Assembly (NCBI RefSeq): GCF_020102855.1
Contig: NZ_JADHZD010000009.1
Span: 62,001 to 126,000, forward strand
Length of the DNA stretch: 64,000 bases
Source: Nocardioides lacusdianchii
GTDB taxonomy: Bacteria; Actinomycetota; Actinomycetes; Propionibacteriales; Nocardioidaceae
Direction of reading: 5' to 3'
Translations under genes and position numbers: made by a program
Notes under the pieces: generated by a model
What the model was told of the DNA's origin: nothing
The model's database searches: none
The model's input: only the letters and a program-made list of their open reading frames with translations
In this document: one piece after another, positions 26,933 through 36,106 of the stretch
Layout of the letters: the number at the start of each line of letters is the position of its first letter
How positions within the stretch are numbered: position 1 is the stretch's first letter

Positions 26933-27005
26933 ACCTGCCTCGCGTGTAGCCACTTATGCATGGACGTAAGCACCCGTCCGAGTGTTTGCGCAGGTCAGAG
27001 GCCGG

Positions 27006-27052
27006 TTTTGCTTACTTACAGCCGCCGGCGTCCTTGCAGGATTTAAGCAAAC
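27006..27052. terminator. possible terminator between convergent genes
   Basis: TTTGCTTA (27007 region) and TAAGCAAA (near 27051) form an 8-bp dyad in the 140-base gap between the AlbA-type gene and darG, which converge here. The long spacer makes the hairpin weak. Confidence 0.35.
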
Positions 27053-27073
27053 AGGGCCCCTCGGACAGCAACG

Positions 27074-27604
27074 TCACTCGGAGAAGAGGTCCAACTGCGC
27101 TTCCTCGGCCACCTTAGGCTCGTCGACCTCCTCGCCGTCGGGGACCCACACTTCGATCTCGATCGGCAGCTCTCCTAGGTGGTGCTGAATCAGTGGCCAC
27201 ACGTCGCTCCACCGAAGCCCGCCGTTGCCACAGCCAAGCGGTGGCAACGCCAAGCTCTTGATATCCCACTCTTGGTACCTATCGGCAAGGATCTGGAGGC
27301 CCCTCTCGACCCACTCGATCTGCGACGGATTGCGCCAGTGGTTCTTGGTCGGGAAGTTCAGGATCAGCTCGAGCTCAGGCTTGTCGCGCTTAGCGTCGGC
27401 TGGGAAGACGTAGGGGACGCCTGGCCGCACCTCGTTCCTGTCGCACCGTCGGACGTAGTCGTCGAAGTTCGCCTTGTGTGCCTGCTTGAACTTCAGTGCG
27501 ACGCCCTTGCCCATGACGCCGACGCAGTTCACCGTGTTGGTGATCGTCTGCATCCGCGACTTCAGGAGCGTGTCGCGTCCGATGTGGCGGCGCGTGATCG
27601 GCAT
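27074..27604 (-). CDS. darG: DarG-like macrodomain antitoxin (DNA ADP-ribosylglycohydrolase)
   Basis: A 176-residue macrodomain protein. The signature ITNTVNCVGVMGKGVALKF (about 21-39) and LALPPLGCGNGGLRW match DarG, which removes ADP-ribose from DNA thymidine or guanosine and neutralises DarT. The ATG at 27604 has an excellent ribosome site (GGGGAGG). It starts 16 bases after the end of the toxin gene on the same strand, the usual darT-darG order. The protein lacks a long C-terminal domain; it ends in an acidic tail (QLDLFSE). Confidence 0.88.
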   Translation of the reverse strand: MPITRRHIGRDTLLKSRMQTITNTVNCVGVMGKGVALKFKQAHKANFDDYVRRCDRNEVRPGVPYVFPADAKRDKPELELILNFPTKNHWRNPSQIEWVERGLQILADRYQEWDIKSLALPPLGCGNGGLRWSDVWPLIQHHLGELPIEIEVWVPDGEEVDEPKVAEEAQLDLFSE

Positions 27605-27620
27605 CCGGACCTCCCCTCGG

Positions 27621-28670
27621 TCAAAATCTAGCTTCCGAACCTTCGAAGAAGGTGTGCCGGTCAACCTGCCCGGACCAGTGCCCAACGATGCGCTTAGCTC
27701 TTTCGACTACTTCCTGAGACGGAGCAAGGAAGCCCTCGATGAACCTAGGCAGCACGGCACCTGGCACCAGTACCTCGGCCTGCGTGATCCTCTTCAACTC
27801 CGGATCGGGTGCACCCTTGAAGTCTCGCCAAGTCTCAGATCGAATGCTGTCTAGGTCGATCTGGGCAAGACCCTCAGGCGCCGGCCACCACTTGGATGCA
27901 CCGGCCGCCGCGTTGCCGTCGAACACAACCACGCCCGGCTCATCGAGGACATCTCCGGATACACAGATCACGACGACGTCTCGCCGCTCGAACTTGTACA
28001 GGCGATAGAGCATCGCGTTGCGCGGGTTGATGTAGAGGTTCGCGTAGCTGTGAAGCGGCATGTCGCCGACCCACCGTCCATCACGCCTTTCCTGAACACC
28101 GCCATCCGACAGATCGTCGTGACGGACGTCAGTAGCCAAGTCGTGACACAGAATGCCTCGGCTGGCGATGCGGGCGAGGTTCGCAACGGCGGTGATGTTG
28201 TAAAGGCTGACGACCTGGCCCCGAACGACAGCCGTCCTTTGGCGCTTTTGTGCGATCCTCGTCGCCTGATCCGCCCGGAGCCGCTTCCCGGCGGCCCTAT
28301 CCGCGCGACGCCGATCCTCGTCCTCTTTCAGACGACGCTGCTCGGCCTCGTATCGCTCTCGACCTAGGGCGTGCTGCTCGGCTTGGCGTTGCCGGACCGT
28401 CGCTGCGGCCTGCTCCTGGCGCTCCCTCTCAGCCGTCTCGTCTCTGCGAAGTTGATCGGCCGTCACCTCGGCCAGCCATCGATCCAAGAAGGCGTCCTGG
28501 GACGTCCCCGGTTCGGCCGACCAGACGTGCGTCGCGAGACTCTCCACCAGATCGGCGTCGTGCGCACTCAGAGCGGCGACCCGGCGGTCGATGTTGAACG
28601 CCATCTTCTGACGCGAGTCACCGGGATCCGTTCCCGACAGCGCGCACCACTGGCCCCACAGGCGGTTCAT
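27621..28670 (-). CDS. darT: DarT-like DNA ADP-ribosyltransferase toxin with coiled-coil N-extension
   Basis: A 349-residue protein. Residues about 155-349 form the DarT (DUF4433) fold: LYNITAVANLARIASRGI (NAD-binding start), YANLYINPRNAMLYRL (ARTT-like substrate element) and ITQAEVLVPG with the likely catalytic Glu (about 299). DarT modifies single-stranded DNA with ADP-ribose and can block phage replication. DarT proteins are usually near 200 residues; here 150 extra N-terminal residues include a charged coiled coil (about 75-147, Arg/Glu/Gln-rich). The extension has no family I recognise. Confidence 0.85.
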   Translation of the reverse strand: MNRLWGQWCALSGTDPGDSRQKMAFNIDRRVAALSAHDADLVESLATHVWSAEPGTSQDAFLDRWLAEVTADQLRRDETAERERQEQAAATVRQRQAEQHALGRERYEAEQRRLKEDEDRRRADRAAGKRLRADQATRIAQKRQRTAVVRGQVVSLYNITAVANLARIASRGILCHDLATDVRHDDLSDGGVQERRDGRWVGDMPLHSYANLYINPRNAMLYRLYKFERRDVVVICVSGDVLDEPGVVVFDGNAAAGASKWWPAPEGLAQIDLDSIRSETWRDFKGAPDPELKRITQAEVLVPGAVLPRFIEGFLAPSQEVVERAKRIVGHWSGQVDRHTFFEGSEARF

Positions 28671-28855
28671 TTCCGCGGTCCTCGGCGTTGCGACCCGGGC
28701 ATGCCGTCATGGTCCCAGCGCAGAAGTCTCCCCGGAGCCGCTTTCGGTGAACTCGCAGCGCAAGCGCCACAGAAGTCGTCGCACACGAGGGTGTGGTTGT
28801 CATCCCTGGACGGAGAGGCCCAGCGGTCTGGCGGCCTATAAGTTACCTCGCATGG

Positions 28856-28868
28856 ATGATAGTATCAT
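28856..28868. promoter_or_regulatory. perfect palindrome, candidate operator
   Basis: ATGATA-G-TATCAT lies 26 bases before the ATG of the ATPase gene at 28895, in an AT-richer 40-base patch with a TATAAG hexamer at 28837. The position fits an operator overlapping the promoter. Confidence 0.45.
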
Positions 28869-28894
28869 TGATGCGAGTATCCCGGAGGTGAGTA

Positions 28895-30307
28895 ATGTTC
28901 GTTGGTCGTCAAGCGCAATTGGCGCGGCTTGAGGCGTTACTGCAGCAGGTTCGTGCCGACAAGGACTCCAAGCCCGGCAGGGCACTCCTCATACGCGGGC
29001 GCCGGCGCGTCGGCAAGTCCCGCCTCGTGGAGGAGTTCGTCGATCGCGCCGACGTACCCCACGTGTTTTTCGCGGCGTCAGGGCGACCGGTACGGGACGA
29101 GCTGCACTTGTTCGCGCAGGAGGTCGCCGCGTCGAACCTGCCCGGAGCTGAGCTCTTCAGTGGTACCGAGCTGGCCGGTTGGGACGCCGCACTGCGCTTG
29201 CTGGCGACCGCCCTCCCCGATGACGGCAGTGTCGTCGTCCTCGACGAGATCCCCTACCTCGTCGCGTCCGACGAGAGCTTCGAGGGAACACTCCAACGGG
29301 CGTTCGACAGAGAACTGGCGCGCAAGCGCGTCGTAGTGATCGGCATCGGTTCCGACCTGGGGATGATGGAGGCACTCAACGAGTACGGGCGGCCCTTCCA
29401 CCAGCGCGCGAAGGAAATGGTCGTCCCGCCCCTCACCCCATCTGAGGTCGGCGACCTGCTGGGCCTTCCGGCAGCGGACGCCTTCGACGCGCACATCGTC
29501 ACCGGCGGCCTACCGCTGATCTGCGACGAGTGGCCCACAGCCATGCCGCTGATGGACTACCTCAGCCAAGCCGTCAGCGATCCGACCTCGGCACTACTCG
29601 TCTCGGGGGAGCGCTCGCTCGCCGCCGAGTTCCCCTCCGACGCACAGGCACGCACGGTGCTGACCGCCATCGGCAGTGGAGAACGCACCTTCACCAATAT
29701 CGGCCGCGCGGCGGACATCCCGCAGGGTTCACTCAACCGATCCCTGACGGCCCTCGTGGCCAAGCGCATCGTCGCCGCCGACGAGCCGCTCTCGACCAAG
29801 CCCGGGTCGAAGGACAAGCGCTACCGCGTCGCTGACCCGTACCTCCGATTCTGGCTCGCCTTCCTCGGCCCGCACCTCGACGAGATCGAGCGGGGACGCG
29901 GAGATCGCGTCCTCGCGCGCATTCGCGCGTCATGGACCTCGTGGCGTGGGCGAACGATCGAGCCGGTCATCCGCGAAGCCTTGGAACGTCTGGCGCCACC
30001 CGTGCTCACGGGCGAGGACGGCGTGCCGGGCATCGTCGGCGGCTACTGGACGCGCACCAACAAACCCGAGATCGACCTCGTGGGCGGCGACCGCGCGCCG
30101 GTCGCGAAACGCGTCCTCGCACTCGGCTCGATCAAGTGGCTCGAGAATGCTCCCTTTGATCGACACGATCTCGGTGAACTCCACGCGCACAGGACTCAAC
30201 TGCCGGGCGCCGCGGTCGATACGCCGCTCATCGCCGTAGCCAGATCCGGCTGCTCGGTCAACGGTGTCGAGCACTTCAGTCCCGACGAGCTCATCGCTCA
30301 CGACTGA
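28895..30307 (+). CDS. ATPase_2 / DUF234 protein
   Basis: A 470-residue protein. An N-terminal P-loop ATPase (FVGRQAQLARLEALL; Walker A IRGRRRVGKSRLVEEF; Walker B SVVVLDEIPYL) is followed by a winged-helix region (about 255-310) and a C-terminal DUF234 nuclease-like domain (RYRVADPYLRFWLAFL; WTRTNKPEIDLVGGD with D and a later ALGSIKW). This is the archaeal-type ATPase family also common in bacterial islands; suggested roles include conflict or transport of mobile DNA. Ribosome site GGAGGTGA precedes the ATG. Confidence 0.86.
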   Translation: MFVGRQAQLARLEALLQQVRADKDSKPGRALLIRGRRRVGKSRLVEEFVDRADVPHVFFAASGRPVRDELHLFAQEVAASNLPGAELFSGTELAGWDAALRLLATALPDDGSVVVLDEIPYLVASDESFEGTLQRAFDRELARKRVVVIGIGSDLGMMEALNEYGRPFHQRAKEMVVPPLTPSEVGDLLGLPAADAFDAHIVTGGLPLICDEWPTAMPLMDYLSQAVSDPTSALLVSGERSLAAEFPSDAQARTVLTAIGSGERTFTNIGRAADIPQGSLNRSLTALVAKRIVAADEPLSTKPGSKDKRYRVADPYLRFWLAFLGPHLDEIERGRGDRVLARIRASWTSWRGRTIEPVIREALERLAPPVLTGEDGVPGIVGGYWTRTNKPEIDLVGGDRAPVAKRVLALGSIKWLENAPFDRHDLGELHAHRTQLPGAAVDTPLIAVARSGCSVNGVEHFSPDELIAHD

Positions 30308-30363
30308 CATCGACGGCATCACCGGCCGCGTCACGAGTAGACATCTCCGCCTACGATCGGGCC

Positions 30364-31821
30364 GTGCCTACAGGTGACGCCGATGACCTCCGCCGTCAGT
30401 TCGACGCCCTGATCTCGGGCGCCGAGTTGGGCGACCTGCGCACGCTCGCCGACCAGATGTCGGTGGTCTCGGGCGGTGTCTTCGCGAAGCGGACGAGCAA
30501 CCCGCACCTGCGACACCCCAAGCGGGACGAGCCGGCAATCTTCCGTGTCCGGGTTGACCTCAACGACGCACGTCCGCCGATCTGGCGGCGACTCGAGCTG
30601 CGCTCCGACCTCACCCTCGCCGCGGTCCACCAGGTGTTGCAGGCGGTGTACGACTGGACCGACTCCCACCTGCATCGGTTCTCCGTCGGCGGCGACACGT
30701 TCGACATGGGCGCTGAGTGGTTCCTCTGCGAGTACGACGTCGAGGAGGGCGAGGACGAAGGCACGCCTGACGCCGACGTGACGCTCGACGAGACCCTGGT
30801 CGGGCCGGGCGACGTCTTGCACTACGTCTACGACTACGGCGACAACTGGGATCTGACGATTCGCCTCGAAGAGGTCCTCCCGCTGACGAACGACGCGCCC
30901 CAAGCGAGGTGCGTCGACGGACAACGGGCCGCACCCCCGGACGACTGCGGCGGACTGCGCGATGCCGAAGATCTCGCCCAGGTCGTCGACGACCCCGCTG
31001 CCTTCGATGTCGCCGAGCTCAACCAACGCCTCGTCTCACCTGCCGGCGGACTCACCGAGTGGGGAGTGCGCCCGGACCTCGTCCACCTGCTGAACCAGCT
31101 TCAGCGGACGCCGGTCGGCGACGACTTCATCGCCCGCACCCTCGCCATCGGGGCTCCCGAACAACCGGACGTGCCGACCCTGAGGGCCAACCTTCGCGCG
31201 TACCAGTGGTTCCTCGATCGTGCAGTTGGCGACGGCATCACTCTGACCGCAGCCGGCTATCTCAAGCCCGCCGACGTCGAGGCCGCGTCGGAGGTTGTTC
31301 CCGTCGTCGGGGACTGGATTGGGAAGCGCAATCGTGAAGACCTCACGATCCCTCTGCTCGAGTTCCGCCAGTCGCTCCAGCAGATCGGGCTGCTTCGGAA
31401 GTACAAGGGCAAGCTCCTGCTCACCAAGCTCGGCAAGGCCGCTAAGGCCGACCCGGTCGTCTTGTGGCGCCACCTCGCCGACCGCCTCGTCGACGGCAAC
31501 GAGGACACCTTCACGACCCAGGCTCGACTGCTGGCCCTTCTGTGCCTTGCGTCTGAACCGGAGGGACGGCACGACAAGCGATTGGCCGAAGCTCTGACCT
31601 ACCTCGGCTGGAGACAGCGCGATGGACGACCTGTCAGCGTCGACCAGCCCCGATGGGCCATCAGGGAAGCCACCCACGCGCTGGCAAATGTCGCCTCGGA
31701 ACAGCGTGATCGTGGGATTCCTCGAATCGATCGTCGGGCACTCACGCCACTCGCCGTGCTTATGGCAAGGACCGCTCTCTCGACCCAGGCCACGTTCGAC
31801 GGAACACCCTCGAGCGGTTAG
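30364..31821 (+). CDS. plasmid pRiA4b ORF-3 family protein
   Basis: A 485-residue protein. Residues about 55-215 match the pRiA4b ORF-3 domain: FRVRVDLNDARPPIWRRLEL, HQVLQAVYDWTDSHLHRF and YVYDYGDNWDLTIRLEEV. The C-terminal half (220-470) is helical and unassigned. The domain is frequent on plasmids and islands; its biochemical role is not known. The GTG start lies 57 bases after the ATPase gene on the same strand. Confidence 0.83.
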   Translation: MPTGDADDLRRQFDALISGAELGDLRTLADQMSVVSGGVFAKRTSNPHLRHPKRDEPAIFRVRVDLNDARPPIWRRLELRSDLTLAAVHQVLQAVYDWTDSHLHRFSVGGDTFDMGAEWFLCEYDVEEGEDEGTPDADVTLDETLVGPGDVLHYVYDYGDNWDLTIRLEEVLPLTNDAPQARCVDGQRAAPPDDCGGLRDAEDLAQVVDDPAAFDVAELNQRLVSPAGGLTEWGVRPDLVHLLNQLQRTPVGDDFIARTLAIGAPEQPDVPTLRANLRAYQWFLDRAVGDGITLTAAGYLKPADVEAASEVVPVVGDWIGKRNREDLTIPLLEFRQSLQQIGLLRKYKGKLLLTKLGKAAKADPVVLWRHLADRLVDGNEDTFTTQARLLALLCLASEPEGRHDKRLAEALTYLGWRQRDGRPVSVDQPRWAIREATHALANVASEQRDRGIPRIDRRALTPLAVLMARTALSTQATFDGTPSSG

Positions 31822-32027
31822 ACGCATCGACGCCGTGAGGCCCTATGTCATCCCGCCCACTATGACGCTGTCCATATGGGGGAGACGGTCAAGCATCTGG
31901 CTTGTGTGGTGGGACGTCCTAGATGCGCCGAACGGCGGCGCCCGTGGTTCATCCCCCCTAGAGTGCGTTGCTCGAAGGTCCAGTCGGAGCGTTGTGACAT
32001 CCTGCGAATTGCGCATGAGGAGGTGCT

Positions 32028-33143
32028 GTGACCGAGCAGTCGCTTGAGGGGACCGGCGACGATGCAGTGTCAATAACGCCGATTCAGCACCCTACGGCTC
32101 TTGACGCGCACGCTTGGGCCCCGGTGCCGAGCCACCTGTCACTGACGCCCGAGAAGCGCATCTCGCTTTACGACGATGTGCAGTGGGAGGAGTTCGTGCT
32201 GGAGTGGGCCACGACGTTGACTTACGAGCAGGTCATGCGCAGTGGTGGGGCACACGACCACGGCGTTGACGTCGCAGGGTTCGTCACGTCCGCTGGATTT
32301 GACGACCTATGGGACTGCTATCAATGCAAGCATTACGGGAAGGCATTGCTGCCCAGCGACGCCTACCCGGAGATCCTGAAAGTCATACTCGGCACCCTGT
32401 CCGGTCACTACACCTGGCCTCGCAAGTACAGGTTCGCTGCCCCGCACGGAGTCGGCACAACCTTGGCAGGCGTGATCCATTCCCCCACTAAGCTCAGGTC
32501 GGAGCTGACCAAGGCGCTCACTAAGGACAGGAGCACCCTCACGCCGCAACTCGGGCAGCACTCGCTGGACACGGTTCTGGCTTTCATTTCGGATGCCGAC
32601 TTCAGCATATTCGGAACAGTGGAGCTCCATGAGCTCGTGGAGGCACATGCAAGCACCCGGTGGCATTCGGCCAGGTTCGGTGTCGAGCTGCCGAACCGGC
32701 CCGCTCCGCCCGAGCCCTCGTCGGACCCCACGGATGAGGAACAGCACTACATCGCCCAGCTCCTGCAGGCCTACAGCGAACGCCACGGCGGGACCTTCAC
32801 CGCACCTCATGCGACAGAGCATGAGTACGTCGGAGCCCACTTCGTGCGGCAGCGCGTGGCGTTCTACAGCGCCGAGGCTCTCCGCGTCTTCGCCCGCGAC
32901 TCGGTCCCGGAAGGGACGTTCGCAGCCCTACAGCAGGACATTTTCGACGGCGTCATTGAGACGCACGACCTCGGCCACGCAGACGGGCTGCAGCGGCTGG
33001 CCGAGGTCACGAAGTCAGCCCAGGGCTTGGCGATTACCTCAAACGGGCTGCTTCCGGTGTTGGCCGTCCGAGATCGCACCGGCATCTGTCACCAGCTCGC
33101 GAACGAGGAGAAGTTGCGGTGGTGTCATGCAGCCGCTGAATAG
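32028..33143 (+). CDS. ABC-3C system effector, Mrr-like nuclease domain
   Basis: A 371-residue protein. The first domain shows a PD-(D/E)xK pattern: WEEFVLEWATTL (Glu, about 54), HDHGVDVAGF (Asp, about 81) and CYQCKHYGK (Q-x-K, 99-101), typical of Mrr-type restriction nucleases. The remainder (about 190-371) is helical and matches the type of C-terminal domain seen in ABC-three-component systems. The next two genes supply the middle component and the ATPase. The start is GTG with GAGGAGG upstream. Expected role: DNA-cleaving effector held in check by its partners. Confidence 0.75.
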   Translation: MTEQSLEGTGDDAVSITPIQHPTALDAHAWAPVPSHLSLTPEKRISLYDDVQWEEFVLEWATTLTYEQVMRSGGAHDHGVDVAGFVTSAGFDDLWDCYQCKHYGKALLPSDAYPEILKVILGTLSGHYTWPRKYRFAAPHGVGTTLAGVIHSPTKLRSELTKALTKDRSTLTPQLGQHSLDTVLAFISDADFSIFGTVELHELVEAHASTRWHSARFGVELPNRPAPPEPSSDPTDEEQHYIAQLLQAYSERHGGTFTAPHATEHEYVGAHFVRQRVAFYSAEALRVFARDSVPEGTFAALQQDIFDGVIETHDLGHADGLQRLAEVTKSAQGLAITSNGLLPVLAVRDRTGICHQLANEEKLRWCHAAAE

Positions 33144-33606
33144 CCCGCTTGAGCTGGGACTGCGGACCCTGGTCGTGCTGACGACCGCCTTTCCGCGGAC
33201 GTTCGACCTCGACCGCCTCGTTCTCCTCGACTACTGCCTCTTGCATAGCGCCGACCTCGAGGGACCACCGAGTGTGCTGCCTGCAGTTCCGAACCGCAGC
33301 GGCGAACTCGGACTCAAGCGCACAGTCCTCGACCACGGCGTCCAGCTCATGGCGCGAGCCGGCATGGTGGACCTGGTGACCACCGCTGAGGGCATGACCT
33401 ACCGCGCGGGCGAGGAAGCCGCGCCGTTCCTTCGGCTCCTCGAATCGCCCCTCCTGGGTGCCCTCGGAGAGGTCGCGACGTGGGCAGTCGACGAGTTCGG
33501 CGACCTCAACACGGATCAGGTTCGCGACCGGCTCCGTACCGTTTCCGAGAGTTGGGCAACCGAGTTCGCTTGGGAGCCGACCGACGAGGAGGGGATGGTC
33601 GGATGA
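33127..33606 (+). CDS. ABC-3C system middle component
   Basis: A 159-residue protein beginning MQPLNSPLELGLRTLVVLTT. The motifs LRTLVVLTTAFPRTFDLDRL, LLDYCLLHSAD and RSGELGLKRTVLDHGVQLM are those of the ABC-3C middle-component family, a winged-helix-like adaptor between effector and ATPase. It overlaps the effector gene by 17 bases and the ATPase gene by ATGA, so the three are one translation unit. Confidence 0.8.
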   Translation: MQPLNSPLELGLRTLVVLTTAFPRTFDLDRLVLLDYCLLHSADLEGPPSVLPAVPNRSGELGLKRTVLDHGVQLMARAGMVDLVTTAEGMTYRAGEEAAPFLRLLESPLLGALGEVATWAVDEFGDLNTDQVRDRLRTVSESWATEFAWEPTDEEGMVG

Positions 33607-35483
33607 GACTCGTTCACCTGACCGCCGTTGGCGCCGACCTCCCGCCCGCCAGCGTGGAGTTCGCACCACGCCTCACGGTCATCTACGGAGCCTCCGAAAC
33701 CGGCAAGACCTACGTGATCGACGCGTTGGACTTCATGCTTGGCGGTCGCGAGCTGCGCGAGGTGCCTGAGGCTGCCGGCTATCGATTAATGCTGCTGGGC
33801 GTGGAACTCGACGACGGTCACGTGCTTACGCTGGCGAGGGACCTGCGCGGTGGCCGCGTCTCAGTGTTCGATGAAGATCTGCGGACCCTACCGAACCGCC
33901 TTCCGGACCGTGACTTGCTTGGCCAGCACCACAAGGACAACCCTGACACGATCTCCTATTTCTTTCTTGACCAGCTGGGGATCGCGGGTGCCAAGCTGCG
34001 CAAGAACGTGCGGAACCAGGTCCAGTCGATGAGCCTGCGCAACATCGCACACCTGGTGCTGGTCGACGAGGAGCGGATGCAGTCTCGCGTCACGCCGGTT
34101 GAGAGCGGCAATCCGACCTCCAGGACTGCGGAGCGCTCTGCGTTCAAGCTGCTCCTTGAGGGCGAGGACGACTCAAGCCTCACCGAGGCTGACGACGCGG
34201 CTGCCTTCCGACGGGTTAACCACGGTCAGGTCGAGGTACTCGACCGGGCGATTGAGCAAGTGCGCTCACAGATGACCGAAGCCCCTGAGCCGGCCGAGTG
34301 CCTCGATGTCTTGGCAAGAGTCAACGCCGCCATCCGGCAGACCTCGAGTTCGATGGCTGTCCAGCTAGCCGCCCGGGACCGTCTGGTGAACGAGCGAACC
34401 CGTCTCCAGGAGCAGCGTCAACTTGGTCGCCAACAGGCTGGCGAGATCCGCACTTTGGTCGATCGGTTCACCCTGCTCGACGCCCAGTACGCCGCCGATC
34501 TAGAACGGTTGGAACTGGTCAAGGAGGCGGGCACGCTGCTCGGCTACTTCGACACTGAGGCTTGCGTATTCTGCGGGGCCGACGCGGCTCACCAGCAGCG
34601 CGAGCACGCCGTCTACGAGACCGTCCAACTCGCGGAGTCGGTAGATGCCGAGTCCGCAAAGACTCAGGCGCTCCGAGGTGACCTCGTCCTCACGCTCGGC
34701 TCGGTGCAGGCCGAGTTGGACCGTCGGCGCGACCGTCTCAGCCAGATTGATGAAGCAATGCGAGCGGCCGATGACCAACTTTCCCAAGTGGACAACACTT
34801 TACAACCGGTTCAGTCCGACCTGGACGAGCTCATGGGACGTCGTTCGCAGGTCGAGCGATGGATCGAGCGGTGGGCACGAGTTGACCAGCTCGAGGAACT
34901 GCGCGCGAGTGTCGCCCAAGAACGGCCTACGCCGGTTGATCCGGTCACGCATGGGATCACCCTTGCCTCCCAGCAGGACTTCTCGCGCAAGTTGCGCGAC
35001 GTGCTGACGCAGTGGCAGGTCCCCGGCGCAAAGGAGGCAGTCTTCACGTTCGACGGCACGCCGCAGATCAATGTGCAGCAACGGAGTCGCGAGGATCGCG
35101 GCAAGGGGATGCGCTCGGTTCTGCATGCTGGCTTCAGTGTGGCGCTGAGCGAGTTTTGCACTCAGCGCGGTCTACCTCACCCCGGTTTCGTCGCACTCGA
35201 TACCCCAGTCCTCACATACCGCGATGCCGACTCGGCCGGACCGTACTCCGTCAGCCCCGATGTCTCGGAGGTCGCGGCGAGATCGGTTGAAGGTGACGAC
35301 GAGCTACTCAGTGGGTCCGTCGCGCGGGCGTTCTATGCCTACTTGAGCAATGGCCATCCCGGGCAGACGATCGTGCTCGAGAACCAGACGCCACCCGTGG
35401 TGGACGACGCCGACTGCACGATTGAGTACTTCACGGGAAACCCTGCGATCGGTAGGCCTGGCTTCTACCCCGTAATCGGCTAG
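33603..35483 (+). CDS. ABC-3C system SMC/Rad50-like ATPase
   Basis: A 626-residue ATPase. Walker A is GASETGKTYVIDALDFMLGG (about 29-48). Long coiled-coil arms (about 195-310 and 335-450) flank ACVFC (C321-C324), a CxxC in the position of a Rad50 zinc hook. The C-terminal part (LHAGFSVALSEFCTQRGLPH, PGFVALDTPVLTY, GQTIVLENQTPP) is the second ATPase half as in DUF3732-type proteins. It is expected to sense invasion or DNA structure and release the effector. ATG overlaps the upstream stop. Confidence 0.82.
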   Translation: MRLVHLTAVGADLPPASVEFAPRLTVIYGASETGKTYVIDALDFMLGGRELREVPEAAGYRLMLLGVELDDGHVLTLARDLRGGRVSVFDEDLRTLPNRLPDRDLLGQHHKDNPDTISYFFLDQLGIAGAKLRKNVRNQVQSMSLRNIAHLVLVDEERMQSRVTPVESGNPTSRTAERSAFKLLLEGEDDSSLTEADDAAAFRRVNHGQVEVLDRAIEQVRSQMTEAPEPAECLDVLARVNAAIRQTSSSMAVQLAARDRLVNERTRLQEQRQLGRQQAGEIRTLVDRFTLLDAQYAADLERLELVKEAGTLLGYFDTEACVFCGADAAHQQREHAVYETVQLAESVDAESAKTQALRGDLVLTLGSVQAELDRRRDRLSQIDEAMRAADDQLSQVDNTLQPVQSDLDELMGRRSQVERWIERWARVDQLEELRASVAQERPTPVDPVTHGITLASQQDFSRKLRDVLTQWQVPGAKEAVFTFDGTPQINVQQRSREDRGKGMRSVLHAGFSVALSEFCTQRGLPHPGFVALDTPVLTYRDADSAGPYSVSPDVSEVAARSVEGDDELLSGSVARAFYAYLSNGHPGQTIVLENQTPPVVDDADCTIEYFTGNPAIGRPGFYPVIG

Positions 35484-35639
35484 CGAGCTTGCATCTCCTC
35501 GATTCGCTCAGTCCGGTCTGCTGCACGGATGCTGATAGCTAGTCCTGCCCCATTCCGCCGCCTGTCCACTGGTCGAGTGCGGCACACGTCCCGAGCCCTT
35601 CGCGCCACACGGGCGTTCGGCAGAGGGCAGGATGCTCCT

Positions 35640-36053
35640 ATGAGCGATGTCGGGTTCTTCGAGGACCTAGTTGTCACCGGGACACGGCGAGTAGTGGGTG
35701 AAGTAAGAGGACTGAGGATCCTCAGGGACGCCAACCTTGTCGTACAAGGGGTACTGCGCGGGGCAATACAAATTGAGGACAACTCGGCGGTATCGGTCAG
35801 CGGTCAACTCGACCTGTCAGTCGTACGGAATGAAGGCGGCACGCTGACGTGCGCCGGCCAGGTGACAGGCTCCCGCGAGCAGTTCGACTCCGCAGCAAGC
35901 TTCGACGTAGCCGTTGGATCATTTGTGAACGACATTGTGTTGCTTGACGACGGCACTTTGCGGCCGCCAGGCGCTAACGAGCAGTTCGATGCACACAGCC
36001 GGCAGCTGTGTCTGTGGTCGCCACGCGAACAACGGTTCAAAGCAATATGGTAG
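35640..36053 (+). CDS. unknown protein with beta-solenoid-like repeats
   Basis: A 137-residue protein from the ATG at 35640 (MSDVGFFEDLVVTG). Alternating hydrophobic/polar strands (EVRGLRILRDANLVVQGVLR, AIQIEDNSAVSVSGQLDL, VRNEGGTLTCAGQVTG) resemble short beta-helix rungs as in bactofilin-like folds. No family is recognised. It follows the ABC-3C operon by 157 bases on the same strand; base composition is lower in G+C than the host genes. Confidence 0.55.
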   Translation: MSDVGFFEDLVVTGTRRVVGEVRGLRILRDANLVVQGVLRGAIQIEDNSAVSVSGQLDLSVVRNEGGTLTCAGQVTGSREQFDSAASFDVAVGSFVNDIVLLDDGTLRPPGANEQFDAHSRQLCLWSPREQRFKAIW

Positions 36054-36106
36054 GTGCGTCCTTTCGCCGCGACCGAAGGACGTGCCTAGACCTGAGCCGC
36101 TCAGCG

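Noticed and set aside
26933..27073. Small RNA or second antitoxin between the AlbA-type gene and darG
   Set aside because: Only a weak long-spaced dyad is present; no promoter or compact structure could be supported.
28747..28932. 61-codon plus-strand frame before the ATPase/DUF234 gene as an antitoxin
   Set aside because: No ribosome site, overlaps the operator-like palindrome and the ATPase start in another frame, and no antitoxin features.
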